DNA from: an uncultured Dorea sp.
Lineage (GTDB): Bacteria > Bacillota > Clostridia > Lachnospirales > Lachnospiraceae
DNA length: 64,000 bases
NCBI GenBank assembly: GCA_910578495.1
Contig: CAJTRE010000001.1
Coordinates: forward strand, 62,001 to 126,000
Direction: 5' to 3'
Below, piece by piece: positions 43,732 through 53,567 of the stretch. Below the pieces are notes generated by a model. That model did not search any database and was not told where the DNA came from. It saw only the letters and a list, made by a program, of their open reading frames with translations. Numbering within the stretch: the stretch's first letter is position 1; each line of letters opens with the position of its first letter. The position numbers and the translations under genes are program-made.

Positions 43732-45288
43732 ATGGGTGAAGCATATAAATGCGCAGAGAATGTATTTCTCCATGCAGAGAAGATAAGTAAGATTTACCCG
43801 GGTACAAAAGCTCTCGATGAGGTATCTTTTGACCTTCTCAAAGGAAAAGTCAACGTATTGATCGGAGAGAATGGAGCCGGAAAATCTACACTGATGAAAA
43901 TGATTGCCGGAATTGAACAGCCAAACGAAGGCAAAATGTATATCGGTGATAAAGAAGTATATTTTAAGGATACGACAGAGGCAAGAAAACATGGAATCGG
44001 CATTATTCACCAGGAATTAAGCCTTTTCCCGAACTTAAATGTATACCAGAATATTTACATGAACAAAGAGAAGACGAAAAGTAAAGTTGTTCTGGACAAT
44101 AAGACGCATATGGAAGGCGCTAAGAAAGTGCTTGAGCGTTTGGAACATCCGCTTGATTTAAATGCGAAAGTAGGAGAACTTCGTGTGGGACAGCAGCAGA
44201 TGATTGAGATTGCGAGAAATCTTGTGGAAGATGATCTCAATGTGCTCATTATGGATGAACCTACATCTTCTCTTAGCCAGCAGGAAGTGCAGGTTCTCTT
44301 TAAGATTATGAGAGAGCTTACGTCGGCGGGAATCTCTATTGTATACATCTCTCACAGACTGGAAGAGATTATGGAGATTGGAGATCATGTAACGATTCTT
44401 CGTGACGGTAAATATGTGGCGGACGCGGATGTTAAAGATATTGATGTTTCGTGGATAGTACAGCAGATGACCGGCGGAGAGAAATCTTACCCAACAAGAG
44501 ACCGGGAGGTTGATTGGACTAAAGTAGCAAATGTTCTGGAAGTGAAAGACTTATGTCTTCCGAAACAGGGCGGTGGTTATCTGGTAGATCACTTGAATTT
44601 TGAACTGAAACAGGGCGAGGTTCTTGGTATCTACGGTTTGATGGGTGCGGGACGAAGCGAAGTGTTTGAGTGTCTGATGGGACTTCATCCGGAGCATACA
44701 GGAGAAGTGAAGTTAAACGGAGAGGCTTTGAAGATTAAGTCTATTTCAGAGCAGATTGACAAGGGCTTTGCGCTGATTCCGGAGGATAGACAGGCACAGG
44801 GTCTGGTGCAGACTTTGGATATTGAAAAGAACTGCTCCTTGTCAGCATTAAAGAGATATACAAAAGGACTGTTCCTTGATAAGAAAACAGAAGGTGAGAA
44901 AGTAGACGGCCAGATTAAAGACATACATATCAAGGTTGCGGATAAGCACCTGCCGATTCTTTCCTTATCAGGTGGTAACCAGCAGAAAGTCGTAATCGGG
45001 AAAGGAATCCTGACAGAACCTAAGATTCTGCTTATGGATGAGCCGAGCCGCGGTATTGATATTGGTGCGAAGACAGAGGTATTTGAGATCATCAATCAGT
45101 ACGCAGAGGCAGGGCTTTCTATTATCGTTATTTCTTCTGAGCTTCAGGAGATCGCAGCGATTTCAGATCGTATCATTGTATTGTCCAATGGTATTAAAAC
45201 CGGTGAATTCAGCGGTGATGAGATTGAACAGGATACATTGGTACTGGCTTCTTATAAAGGCCATCATACAGAGAAAAAGGAGAATTAA
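43732..45288 (+). CDS. Sugar ABC transporter ATP-binding protein (RbsA-like)
   Basis: 518 residues with two fused ATPase domains. The first has GENGAGKSTLMKMIAG near 46-61 and LMDEPTSSLSQQEVQ. The second keeps the usual degenerate loop GLMGAGRSEVFECLMG and has LSGGNQQKVVIGKG and LMDEPSRGIDIGAKTE. This is the CUT2 (ribose-type) ATPase. It is 3 bases from the permease gene. Confidence 0.95.
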   Translation: MGEAYKCAENVFLHAEKISKIYPGTKALDEVSFDLLKGKVNVLIGENGAGKSTLMKMIAGIEQPNEGKMYIGDKEVYFKDTTEARKHGIGIIHQELSLFPNLNVYQNIYMNKEKTKSKVVLDNKTHMEGAKKVLERLEHPLDLNAKVGELRVGQQQMIEIARNLVEDDLNVLIMDEPTSSLSQQEVQVLFKIMRELTSAGISIVYISHRLEEIMEIGDHVTILRDGKYVADADVKDIDVSWIVQQMTGGEKSYPTRDREVDWTKVANVLEVKDLCLPKQGGGYLVDHLNFELKQGEVLGIYGLMGAGRSEVFECLMGLHPEHTGEVKLNGEALKIKSISEQIDKGFALIPEDRQAQGLVQTLDIEKNCSLSALKRYTKGLFLDKKTEGEKVDGQIKDIHIKVADKHLPILSLSGGNQQKVVIGKGILTEPKILLMDEPSRGIDIGAKTEVFEIINQYAEAGLSIIVISSELQEIAAISDRIIVLSNGIKTGEFSGDEIEQDTLVLASYKGHHTEKKEN

Positions 45289-45291
45289 ATT

Positions 45292-46344
45292 ATGGCAGCG
45301 AATCAGAAATCAAACAATAATAAAGTAATGATGACCATTTTAAAAGGTCGTACATTCATTGTATTAGTTATTCTGCTTATCTTCTTCAGTATCACAGCAG
45401 ATAACTTTCTGAGTGCGGGAGCACTTTTGACGGTAGCAAAACACGTAGCGCTTTACGGAATTCTTGCCATTGGTATGACATATGTTATCATCACCGGCGG
45501 TATCGACCTTTCCGTTGGTTCTGTGGCAGGTCTTGCCGGAATGATCGCGGGCGGACTTATTCAGGAAGGTCTTACTTTGAAAATGTTCGGTGTAACTCTT
45601 TACTTCAGTGTTCCGATGATCGTACTGATTACTGTATTGTTGGGAGCGCTTATGGGTATGATCAACGGTCTTGTAATTACAAAATTCAAGGTGGCGCCGT
45701 TTATCGCAACACTTGGTACTATGTATATCTGGCGTGGATTTGCCAATATTCGTTCTAACGGTGCGACATTTTCAGAGCTTGCCGGATACGAAGGGCTTGG
45801 CAATACAGGCTTTGAAGTATTTGGACGTAACATTGCAGGTACACCGATTCCATGTGGTGTTTTGATTCTTGCAATTATTGCGGTTGTCGCAGGACTTATT
45901 TTAAAGAAAACTCCATTTGGATGGCATGTATTATCAATTGGTGGTAATGAGAAAGCGTCCAAGTTATCCGGTATTAAAGTTGACAGAGTGAAAATCTGGG
46001 TATATGCGTTCTCCGGTTTCTGTTCGGCAGTAGTTGGTATTATCGCAACTTCCCAGTTGGTATCTGCAACACCTAAGACGGGTGAGTCTTGGGAAATGAA
46101 CGCTATCGCCGCTTCTGTACTGGGTGGAACATCCATGGCCGGTGGTGTTGGAACGATTGGTGGAACAATTGTAGGTGCATTTGTTATCGGTGTTATCAAC
46201 GACGGTATGACAATGTGTGGTGTTACAGAGTTCTGGCAGAAGATCATCAGAGGTCTTGTTATTATCGTTGCCGTTATCATTGACCAGGTACAGAGAAATC
46301 TGCAGGCTAAGATGGCGCTTCAGGCACGTAACGAGAATAAATAA
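45292..46344 (+). CDS. Sugar ABC transporter permease (RbsC-like)
   Basis: 350 residues with about 9 to 10 membrane segments. RbsC signature: YVIITGGIDLSVGSVAGLAG around 64-83 and VAPFIATLGTMYIWRGFANI further on, with GGTSMAGGVGTIGGTIVGA near 280. It pairs with the RbsA-like ATPase. The next gene follows after 14 bases. Confidence 0.95.
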   Translation: MAANQKSNNNKVMMTILKGRTFIVLVILLIFFSITADNFLSAGALLTVAKHVALYGILAIGMTYVIITGGIDLSVGSVAGLAGMIAGGLIQEGLTLKMFGVTLYFSVPMIVLITVLLGALMGMINGLVITKFKVAPFIATLGTMYIWRGFANIRSNGATFSELAGYEGLGNTGFEVFGRNIAGTPIPCGVLILAIIAVVAGLILKKTPFGWHVLSIGGNEKASKLSGIKVDRVKIWVYAFSGFCSAVVGIIATSQLVSATPKTGESWEMNAIAASVLGGTSMAGGVGTIGGTIVGAFVIGVINDGMTMCGVTEFWQKIIRGLVIIVAVIIDQVQRNLQAKMALQARNENK

Positions 46345-46358
46345 TAGGGATTAGCAAT

Positions 46359-47834
46359 ATGGCAGAAAAATATATTATCAGTATTGACCAGAGTACGCAG
46401 GGGACAAAGGCGCTTTTGTTTGATGAAAGCGGCAGTCTGATTAAGCGTACGGATAAATCACATGAACAGATCATCAATGATAAAGGATGGGTTTCTCATA
46501 ACCCATCCGAAATTTATAAAAACGTAATTGAAGTGGTGAAAAAACTGACCGATGATATTGAGCGTATCAAAGTAGTAGGCGTAGGTATCAGTAATCAGCG
46601 TGAAACTTCTCTTGCGTGGGATAAAGTGACAGGAGAGCCGTTTGGAAATGCGATTGTGTGGCAGTGTTCTCGTGCGGTAGACATCTGTGAGCGTGTGGAG
46701 AATATGGGGAAGGCAGAAGACATCCGGAGAAAAACAGGTATGAATCTGTCGCCATATTTCCCAGCATCCAAGATTGCGTGGATATTGGAAAACATAGAGG
46801 GTGCGAAAGAAAAGGCGGATCGCAAAGAAATCTGTCATGGAACGATCGATAGCTGGCTGGTATATAAGCTGACTGACGGAAAGTCTTATAAGACAGATTA
46901 CTCTAATGCTTCAAGAACACAGCTTTTCAATATTTTTGATTTGAAATGGGATGAAGAAATCTGCGGTCTGTTCGGGATTGATTCGGAGAATATGGCCGAG
47001 GTCTGTGATTCCGATTCCTGTTTCGGAGAAACGGATTTTGAAGGAATACTTCCTCATAAAGTTCCGATCCACAGTGTGCTGGGAGATTCCCATGGTTCGC
47101 TATTCGGGCAGGGGTGTTTGAAACCAGGGATGACAAAATCTACCTATGGAACAGGTTCTTCTATTATGATGAATATCGGGGAGACACCGGTACTCAGTAC
47201 CCATGGAGTAGTAACGTCTTTGGCGTGGAGCATGGGTGGTAAAGTTAATTATGTATTAGAAGGAAATTTAAATTATACCGGTGCTGTGATTACGTGGCTT
47301 AAAGATGATCTGAAACTCATTCAGTCTCCGGGAGAGACAGAAACATTGGCCAAAGAAGCAGTACAGGATGATTCTTTGTATCTGATTCCCGCGTTTTCCG
47401 GTCTTGGTGCACCATACTGGGACAGCCGCGCTGCTGCGGCTATGGTGGGAATGACAAGAACGACTGGGAAAGCAGAAGTGGTAAGAGCAGGCGTGGAGTG
47501 TATCGCCTATCAGATAACGGACATTGCAAAAGCTATGAGCGAGGATGCAGGTGTGAAGGTGAAGGAACTTCGTGTGGACGGAGGTCCTACCAGAAACAAG
47601 TATCTGATGCAGTTCCAAAGTGACATTGCGGATGCAGTTGTACAGGTTCCAGATTCCGAAGAATTATCCGGAATCGGTCCTGCTTATGCAGTAGGGCTTG
47701 CCCTCGGAGTGTGGGACGATAATATCTTTGGTAAATTGAATCGTATCAAATACGAGCCAAAGATGGAAAGAGAAATCAGAGACAAAAAATACACCGGCTG
47801 GAAAACAGCCGTCCATACAGTGCTTACAAATTAA
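46359..47834 (+). CDS. FGGY-family carbohydrate kinase
   Basis: 491 residues of the glycerol/xylulose kinase family: IISIDQSTQGTKALLFDE at the N-terminus, GISNQRETSLAWD, SKSTYGTGSSIMMN, and VDGGPTRNKYLMQFQSDI near 410. Its N-terminal half resembles glycerol kinase, but the operon context indicates a keto-sugar substrate. It may be the D-apulose (or other ketopentose) kinase feeding the split transketolase. A strong bidirectional terminator follows. Confidence 0.88.
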   Translation: MAEKYIISIDQSTQGTKALLFDESGSLIKRTDKSHEQIINDKGWVSHNPSEIYKNVIEVVKKLTDDIERIKVVGVGISNQRETSLAWDKVTGEPFGNAIVWQCSRAVDICERVENMGKAEDIRRKTGMNLSPYFPASKIAWILENIEGAKEKADRKEICHGTIDSWLVYKLTDGKSYKTDYSNASRTQLFNIFDLKWDEEICGLFGIDSENMAEVCDSDSCFGETDFEGILPHKVPIHSVLGDSHGSLFGQGCLKPGMTKSTYGTGSSIMMNIGETPVLSTHGVVTSLAWSMGGKVNYVLEGNLNYTGAVITWLKDDLKLIQSPGETETLAKEAVQDDSLYLIPAFSGLGAPYWDSRAAAAMVGMTRTTGKAEVVRAGVECIAYQITDIAKAMSEDAGVKVKELRVDGGPTRNKYLMQFQSDIADAVVQVPDSEELSGIGPAYAVGLALGVWDDNIFGKLNRIKYEPKMEREIRDKKYTGWKTAVHTVLTN

Positions 47835-47835
47835 T

Positions 47836-47876
47836 AAAAGACGAGCAAGAAGTAATCGGCTTCTTGCTCGTCTTTT
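47836..47876. terminator. Bidirectional terminator after FGGY kinase
   Basis: AAAAGACGAGCAAGAAG pairs perfectly with CTTCTTGCTCGTCTTTT (47860-47876) around a 7-base loop; serves the convergent kinase and AraC genes. Confidence 0.93.
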
Positions 47877-47884
47877 ATTAGTTT

Positions 47885-48781
47885 TTATTCGGCATAATTC
47901 TGTTTCAATTCTGCCCGGTATTTTGCGGGTGTTTTTTGATAAAGCAATTTGAATTGTTTGATAAAATAAGAGCTGGAAGTAAACCCGACCATTTCGCTGA
48001 TTTCCTGTACAGTTGCAGTGGATGTGGCAAGAAGCTCTTTTGCCTTCTCCATGCGGATGGTTGTGAGCGCCTGGATTGGTGTTACGTGATAAGAATTTTT
48101 CATACAGCGTATAATATGTACAGGATGAAAATTATAAAGCTTTGCCAAATCCTGAATTGTAAAATTTTTATGATAATTATTCTGTAGGTACTGCATGACT
48201 TCGGAGGCGAGGGAATCCGGCGCATTGCTGAACTTAGAGTCGAGATTCAGTACATTTAAAATATTCAGGAAATACTGCTGCTGGTTGAGGGGATTAATAT
48301 CCTTTCCGATTTTCAGTGTTTTTCCTTCGTATTTATTTATGAAGAACATTAATAAAGGTTCTATATAGGAACAAAGCAGCCGCCCCTCTTCTTCGGAAAG
48401 CTGCATATATTTGGGAACTGAAATATAAAAGGGCGCATCTCGGAAAAGGGATTTGTTGAATACGCGGTTTACTGGATGGATATGTTCGGATTCGTAATAG
48501 GATTCGGTAAAACCCATGTGTATCCAATAAAATTTGGTTTCTTTATCACATACACGATAACTGCTGTGCGTCTTGTCGGGAGATAAAATAAGTAGTTGAT
48601 TTGAGCTTATAGTATAATGTTCATTTTCTTCTATTATATAAAGACTTCCGGATAGAACATATAAGATGTCAAATACGCCGATGTTGGAACGTCTGGTATG
48701 TCTGTCTCCTTTTCTATATAAGGCTTTTCCTGCCGCAATAAAATATGGAGTCGGCGGACTTTCAAAATGCAAATAAATCAC
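47885..48781 (-). CDS. AraC-family transcriptional regulator
   Basis: 298 residues: an N-terminal cupin-type sensor (YFIAAGKALYRKGDRHTRRS, then SSNQLLILSPDKTH) and a C-terminal double HTH (NFTIQDLAKLYNFHPVHIIR, then TVQEISEMVGFTSSSYFIKQ). It is divergent from the CUT1 transporter/GH127 operon and thus its probable activator. A sugar such as arabinose is the likely signal. Confidence 0.92.
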   Translation of the reverse strand: MIYLHFESPPTPYFIAAGKALYRKGDRHTRRSNIGVFDILYVLSGSLYIIEENEHYTISSNQLLILSPDKTHSSYRVCDKETKFYWIHMGFTESYYESEHIHPVNRVFNKSLFRDAPFYISVPKYMQLSEEEGRLLCSYIEPLLMFFINKYEGKTLKIGKDINPLNQQQYFLNILNVLNLDSKFSNAPDSLASEVMQYLQNNYHKNFTIQDLAKLYNFHPVHIIRCMKNSYHVTPIQALTTIRMEKAKELLATSTATVQEISEMVGFTSSSYFIKQFKLLYQKTPAKYRAELKQNYAE

Positions 48782-48876
48782 AGCATATCTCCTTTCGTTT
48801 TAAATGATGTTAAAAAATAATATTTTGAATTTAATTGTATGATAATTTTCTTATATTTTCCTGTTAATAGTGTACA

Positions 48877-48905
48877 TTGAAGAATTGAAATTGGCAAGCT
48901 ATAAT
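48877..48905 (+). promoter_or_regulatory. Promoter of CUT1 transporter/GH127 operon
   Basis: TTGAAG (48877-48882) and TATAAT (48900-48905) with a 17-base spacer, 66 bases before the substrate-binding protein start. Confidence 0.7.
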
Positions 48906-48970
48906 TTAGACATGGCAAATGTAAATGTTGCAAAACTGGACAATCTTAAAATGAAGAGGAGGAAAAAAGT

Positions 48971-50236
48971 ATGAAAAAGAGATTGGCAAGATTAATCGCA
49001 GTCGGACTTAGTTGTGTAATGTTGATGTCCCTCGCAGGCTGCGGAAAAGAAGAAAGTGGAAAAAACGGTAAAAAAGAAGGGCAGACAGAAGTTACAATCT
49101 GGGTACGTGAGCAGATGGAAGATCCGATTACTGCCGCTGTAAAACAGTACAATGAGAAACAGGATAAAGTGAAAGTAAATGCAGTCGTCTATCCTGACAA
49201 TGAACTGACAGATCAGCTTACTCTGGCGTTGTCCTCAGGAGAAGTGCCGGATGTTGTTTCTTTAGATGACATTCTTGCTCCGTATTATAATTCTCAGAAA
49301 GCGCTGGCAGATGTGACGGAAGAGTTTAATAATCTTGAATTTAAGGACTCTTTTAGTCAGGGAATGGTTGAACTTGGAGCTTATGACGGCAAACAGTATG
49401 CGATTCCGTTTGCGCCGGATGTGTCTTTCTTGTTCTACAACAAAAAGCATTTTAAAGAAGCGGGATTGGATCCGGAAAAAGGACCGGAGACATGGACAGA
49501 CTTGATTGAATACTCAAAAAAGCTGACAAGAGACGGACATTACGGATACACTTATAACGGTGGCGGCGGTCAGATGTTTACATTTGTTCCGTTTATCTGG
49601 AGTAATGGCGGAGATTTGCTCTCAGAAGATGGAAAAACCTGTCTTTTAAACCAGCCGGAGGCAGTAGAAGCGCTTCAGCTTTACGACGATTTGACAAACA
49701 AATATAAAGTAACACCGGAAGGCGTGACAACCTATTCATGGTCAGAGTCTCAGGACGCATTCCTTTCTGGAAAGGCAAGTATGACAATTCTTGGAAATTC
49801 ACAGTTATATACTTTCAAGACAGAATATCCGGATTTTGATTTCGGAGTAAGCCTCATTCCTAAGAAAGACGGAAAAGAATATTCTTCATTTGGCGGCGGA
49901 GACTTGATTGCGGTTATGGAACAGTCCAAGAATAAAGAAGCGGCGTGGGATTTCGTGGAGTACGCATTGAGTGAAGAAGTTCAGGTGGAATTGTTTGCAA
50001 AGAACGGTCTGCTTCCTGCAAGAACAGACTTGTTTGACAATCAATATTTTAACGAGGATGAGAAATATCAGGTTCTTCAACAGGCGCTTGAAGTGTCCAG
50101 AGCTTCTTGGTCAGAAAAATATAATGAAATGAACCAGCCGGTTGTAAATGCAACACAGAGCTGTCTGATGGGTAAACAAACAGCAGAGGAAGCATTCAAG
50201 ACGGCGGCAGAAGAAATTACTAAAATCATGAATTAA
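48971..50236 (+). CDS. Extracellular solute-binding lipoprotein, family 1 (CUT1)
   Basis: 421 residues with signal peptide and lipobox LAGC. Family-1 features: VTIWVREQMEDPITAAVKQY near the start of the mature protein, PDVVSLDDILAPYYNS, FAPDVSFLFYNKKHFKEAGL and WDFVEYALSEEVQVE. It binds oligosaccharides; with GH127 behind it, beta-L-arabinofuranose-containing oligomers are plausible. Two permease genes follow and no ATPase is present, so a shared MsmK-type ATPase must energise it. Confidence 0.92.
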   Translation: MKKRLARLIAVGLSCVMLMSLAGCGKEESGKNGKKEGQTEVTIWVREQMEDPITAAVKQYNEKQDKVKVNAVVYPDNELTDQLTLALSSGEVPDVVSLDDILAPYYNSQKALADVTEEFNNLEFKDSFSQGMVELGAYDGKQYAIPFAPDVSFLFYNKKHFKEAGLDPEKGPETWTDLIEYSKKLTRDGHYGYTYNGGGGQMFTFVPFIWSNGGDLLSEDGKTCLLNQPEAVEALQLYDDLTNKYKVTPEGVTTYSWSESQDAFLSGKASMTILGNSQLYTFKTEYPDFDFGVSLIPKKDGKEYSSFGGGDLIAVMEQSKNKEAAWDFVEYALSEEVQVELFAKNGLLPARTDLFDNQYFNEDEKYQVLQQALEVSRASWSEKYNEMNQPVVNATQSCLMGKQTAEEAFKTAAEEITKIMN

Positions 50237-50325
50237 TTGTTTCCTTGGCAGCTTGCGCCCGTATGTCCGCTTGAAAACGCAAACATGCGGGCGTAATGCC
50301 TTTAAACTGGAAAGGACTTGACCGT

Positions 50326-51210
50326 ATGAAAGATAGAACAAGAAAAATGAAAAAAACAATCATTCCATTTTTGTTTATTGCTCCGGTTCTGATTATTAAC
50401 CTATTGTTTTTCTGTCTTCCGTTTTTGCAGTCGTTACTAATGTCTTTTTTTGACTGGCCGCTTTTGGGAGAGAAAGTATTTATAGGATTTGAGAATTACA
50501 AAGAGCTATTTGCGGATGAGCAGTTTATTACATCACTGCTATTTACACTGAAATATACAATTTTTGTTACACCGGCGCTTTTTGTCGTAGCATTTGTGCT
50601 GGCGCTTTTAATTGATGGGAAATTCAAGGGAGCTACCTTGTTCCGAAGTATTTATTTCTCGCCGGTCGTTATTTCCATGACATCCTGCAGCTTGATCTGG
50701 CTTTGGATTTACAATGATCTTTACGGAATATTGAATTATATTTTATTAAAATTCCATATTATAGATGAGTCGGTTTTGTGGATGGGGGATGCAAAAACCT
50801 CGCTGCCTGCGATTGTATTTATGATTACGTGGAAAATGGCAGGGTTCTCAATGCTTATTATTTTGGCGGCATTTCAATCTGTAGATACGCAGGTGTATGA
50901 GTCAGCGGGCATAGACGGAGCTTCTAAGTGGCAGCAGTTCTTCCATATTACGCTTCCGATTATACGTCCGCAGGTCGGACTGGCTCTGATTATGTCGGTT
51001 ATTGGTTCCGTACTTGCATTTGAGCAGTTCTTGATTATGACAAAAGGCGGACCTACAGAAACGACAACTACGCTTGTGCATTATATTTATAACACATCGT
51101 TTAAATATTATAACTTCGGCTATGGTTCTGCAATGACAATGGTTCTTTTGGCAATTATGTTGATTTTAAGTATTGCCCAGATGAGACTGTTGAAGGATCC
51201 GACAGATTAG
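50326..51210 (+). CDS. CUT1 sugar ABC permease (MalF-like)
   Basis: 294 residues from the ATG at 50326 with GGAAAGGA upstream; the ATG at 50296 has no ribosome site. Six membrane segments, LFRSIYFSPVVISMTSCSLI, and the EAA loop ESAGIDGASKWQQFFHITLP near 200-219. It forms the channel with the next gene product. Confidence 0.92.
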   Translation: MKDRTRKMKKTIIPFLFIAPVLIINLLFFCLPFLQSLLMSFFDWPLLGEKVFIGFENYKELFADEQFITSLLFTLKYTIFVTPALFVVAFVLALLIDGKFKGATLFRSIYFSPVVISMTSCSLIWLWIYNDLYGILNYILLKFHIIDESVLWMGDAKTSLPAIVFMITWKMAGFSMLIILAAFQSVDTQVYESAGIDGASKWQQFFHITLPIIRPQVGLALIMSVIGSVLAFEQFLIMTKGGPTETTTTLVHYIYNTSFKYYNFGYGSAMTMVLLAIMLILSIAQMRLLKDPTD

Positions 51211-51220
51211 GAGGCGCTGT

Positions 51221-52054
51221 ATGAAAAGAAAAGATGGAAAAATTGGTAAGATTATAGCAAACAGCATACTGGCGCTTATTATGTTAATGCCGTTATATTG
51301 GACATTTATTACGGCGTTAAAGGGGAAAATGGAAATCTATGAACAGCCGCCAAGTTTCTTCCCGAAAGTGGTGAGCTGGGAAAATTTTAAAGAAATATTA
51401 TTTCGCAATGACAAAGTATTTTTGTTGTATTTAAAAAATTCCATTGTGACGACGCTGTTGACAATGTTGTTTGTGGCGGGTATCAGCCTTCTGGCGGGAT
51501 ATGCTTTTTCTAAACTGAAGATAAAGGGCAAAAAATTCTTTTTGCTGCTTATTCTTGCGGCGCTTATGATACCGTTTCAGACATTGATGATACCGTTGTA
51601 TTCGATTATGTCGGGATTGCATTTGACAAATACGAGATTGTCTATGATTTTAATTTATGCGACGTTTCAGGCGCCGTTTGCCGTATACATGATGAAGAAT
51701 GCGTTTGATATGATTCCGGCCGGACTGAAAGAAGCGGCAGAGATTGATGGGGCGGGGGAATGGAAGATATTTTTCCGCATCATGCTTCCGACAACGTGGT
51801 CGTCTATTGCAATAATTTTCATATATTCCGCATATACAACGTGGAATGATTATTTGATTGCAGTTGTATTTGCAAATAAAGAAACGATCAAAACGTTTAA
51901 TGTCGGACTCACGAATATGGCAATTGGACAATATGGAACGGAATGGGGGCTTTTGACAGCAGGCTCCTTGATTGGACTGCTTCCGATTATGATTTTGTTT
52001 ATCTTTATGCAGAAATATTTTATTAAAGGTATGCTCGGTGGAGCAATAAAATAG
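51221..52054 (+). CDS. CUT1 sugar ABC permease (MalG-like)
   Basis: 277 residues with six membrane segments and the EAA loop EAAEIDGAGEWKIFFRIMLP near 170-189. MPLYWTFITALKG near the N-terminus is typical. It ends 19 bases before the glycosidase gene, all on one transcript. Confidence 0.92.
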   Translation: MKRKDGKIGKIIANSILALIMLMPLYWTFITALKGKMEIYEQPPSFFPKVVSWENFKEILFRNDKVFLLYLKNSIVTTLLTMLFVAGISLLAGYAFSKLKIKGKKFFLLLILAALMIPFQTLMIPLYSIMSGLHLTNTRLSMILIYATFQAPFAVYMMKNAFDMIPAGLKEAAEIDGAGEWKIFFRIMLPTTWSSIAIIFIYSAYTTWNDYLIAVVFANKETIKTFNVGLTNMAIGQYGTEWGLLTAGSLIGLLPIMILFIFMQKYFIKGMLGGAIK

Positions 52055-52073
52055 AGGAAAAGGAGAGCGATCA

Positions 52074-53567
52074 ATGAGGGAAAATAAATTTCAAATGTTT
52101 GAGCTTACGGAGATTCTGCCTGCCGGTTGGCTGAAGGAGCAGCTAAAGATTCAGGCAAATGGATTATCCGGGGTTCTTTATGATGTCTGGGACAGCGTAG
52201 GGAGTTACAATGCGTGGCTTGGCGGAACGGGAGATAACTGGGAAAGAGCGCCTTATTTTGTAGATGGAATTTTACCCCTTGCATTCTATTTGAAAGATGA
52301 AAAATTGGAAAAAATAGCAAAGAATTATGTGGAGTGGATGCTGGACAGTCAGGATGAAGAGGGTAATTTTGGGCCTGAGGAGACCAAAAAAGACTGGTGG
52401 TCGAGAATGGTTGCGATGAAGGTGTTGGTTCAATATTATGAGATTACCAAAGAGGAACGTGTGCTTGAGTTTATGCATAAGTATTATCATTTTCAATATG
52501 AAGCGCTGAAAGATAATCCTTTGTCTGCGTGGGGGAAAATCAGATGTGCAGATTTGGTTTATTGTATTAAATGGCTGTATGAAAGACAGCCGCAGGAATA
52601 TCTTCTTGAGCTGGCGGAATTGTTGGTAGAGCAAAGTGATGACTGGAATAGTTTGCTTAGGAAATTCCCGTTTGTACTGCCGGCGGAATATTATTATGAC
52701 TGGAAAACGATTGAGCGGTATGCTAAAGAAGAGATAGAAAGGCTTATGAAATTTCATCATTCTCATATTGTTAATGTTACAATGGGATTAAAATATCCTG
52801 CTTTGACGTCCTGGCTTTCGGGAGAGGATAAAGAGGATATTTTGAAAGCAGGTCTGGATACCTTGAAAAAATATCATGGCGTTGCAACCGGCGCTATAAA
52901 CGGCGACGAGCACCTTGCGGGAAATAATCCCAACAGGGGGACGGAGCTATGCGCAATTGCGGAGTATATGTTCAGTCTTCAGATTATCTTAGAGATTTTT
53001 GGCGGGGCGGAATATGCGGATCTGTTAGAAAGGCTTGCATATAATTCATTTCCGGCTATGTTCTCGGAAGATTATATGGGACATCAGTATTTGCAGCAGG
53101 TGAATCAGATAAAGGCGACAAATGAAGAAAGAGGCTGGTATAATAATCTGAGTGATTCTAATACATATGGTCTGGAACCAAATTTTGGGTGTTGTACTGC
53201 TAATATGCACCAGGGCTGGCCGAAACTTTTGAAAAGTCTGTGGTACAAAGAGGACAATGGAATTGCGTCTATTGTATTTGCGCCGAATGAACTGCGCACA
53301 GTATGGAACGGCGAGGAAGTCCGGATTGAGGAAAAAACGGAGTATCCGGCGCGTCTTGAAGTCCGGTATCATATGCACAAAGTCCCTCAGGCTTCGTTTG
53401 TGTTTCGGATTCGTATTCCGGGCTGGTGTCAGGCCTACAGTCTGACCGTTGATGGAAAAGAAATAGAACATAAGCGGGAAGAAGGATATGTTAAGTTGTG
53501 CCGGAAGTTTGAAGAAGGGCAAGTTGTTGCCATTCGGTTTGAGGCGCAGGTACAGATGTCCGAATGA
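52074..53567 (+). CDS. GH127 beta-L-arabinofuranosidase, stopped by in-frame TGA
   Basis: 497 residues, starting 19 bases after the permease gene. Catalytic and zinc residues of GH127 are all present: E291 and C293 in GTELCAIAEY, and C373-C374 in NFGCCTANMHQGWPKL (nucleophile and ligand). The enzyme would release terminal beta-L-arabinofuranose. No signal peptide is visible, so it acts inside the cell after import. The gene stops at TGA 53565-53567, but the same frame goes on with more GH127 sequence to 53951. The catalytic core is complete, while the C-terminal beta-domain is cut off. Homologues usually have Trp there, so TGG to TGA is likely. Confidence 0.85.
   Translation: MRENKFQMFELTEILPAGWLKEQLKIQANGLSGVLYDVWDSVGSYNAWLGGTGDNWERAPYFVDGILPLAFYLKDEKLEKIAKNYVEWMLDSQDEEGNFGPEETKKDWWSRMVAMKVLVQYYEITKEERVLEFMHKYYHFQYEALKDNPLSAWGKIRCADLVYCIKWLYERQPQEYLLELAELLVEQSDDWNSLLRKFPFVLPAEYYYDWKTIERYAKEEIERLMKFHHSHIVNVTMGLKYPALTSWLSGEDKEDILKAGLDTLKKYHGVATGAINGDEHLAGNNPNRGTELCAIAEYMFSLQIILEIFGGAEYADLLERLAYNSFPAMFSEDYMGHQYLQQVNQIKATNEERGWYNNLSDSNTYGLEPNFGCCTANMHQGWPKLLKSLWYKEDNGIASIVFAPNELRTVWNGEEVRIEEKTEYPARLEVRYHMHKVPQASFVFRIRIPGWCQAYSLTVDGKEIEHKREEGYVKLCRKFEEGQVVAIRFEAQVQMSE

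Noticed and set aside
53565..53567. Selenocysteine at the GH127 TGA
   Set aside because: The family has Trp, not Cys, at this place and the enzyme class has no selenoprotein members that I know of; a nonsense change is simpler.
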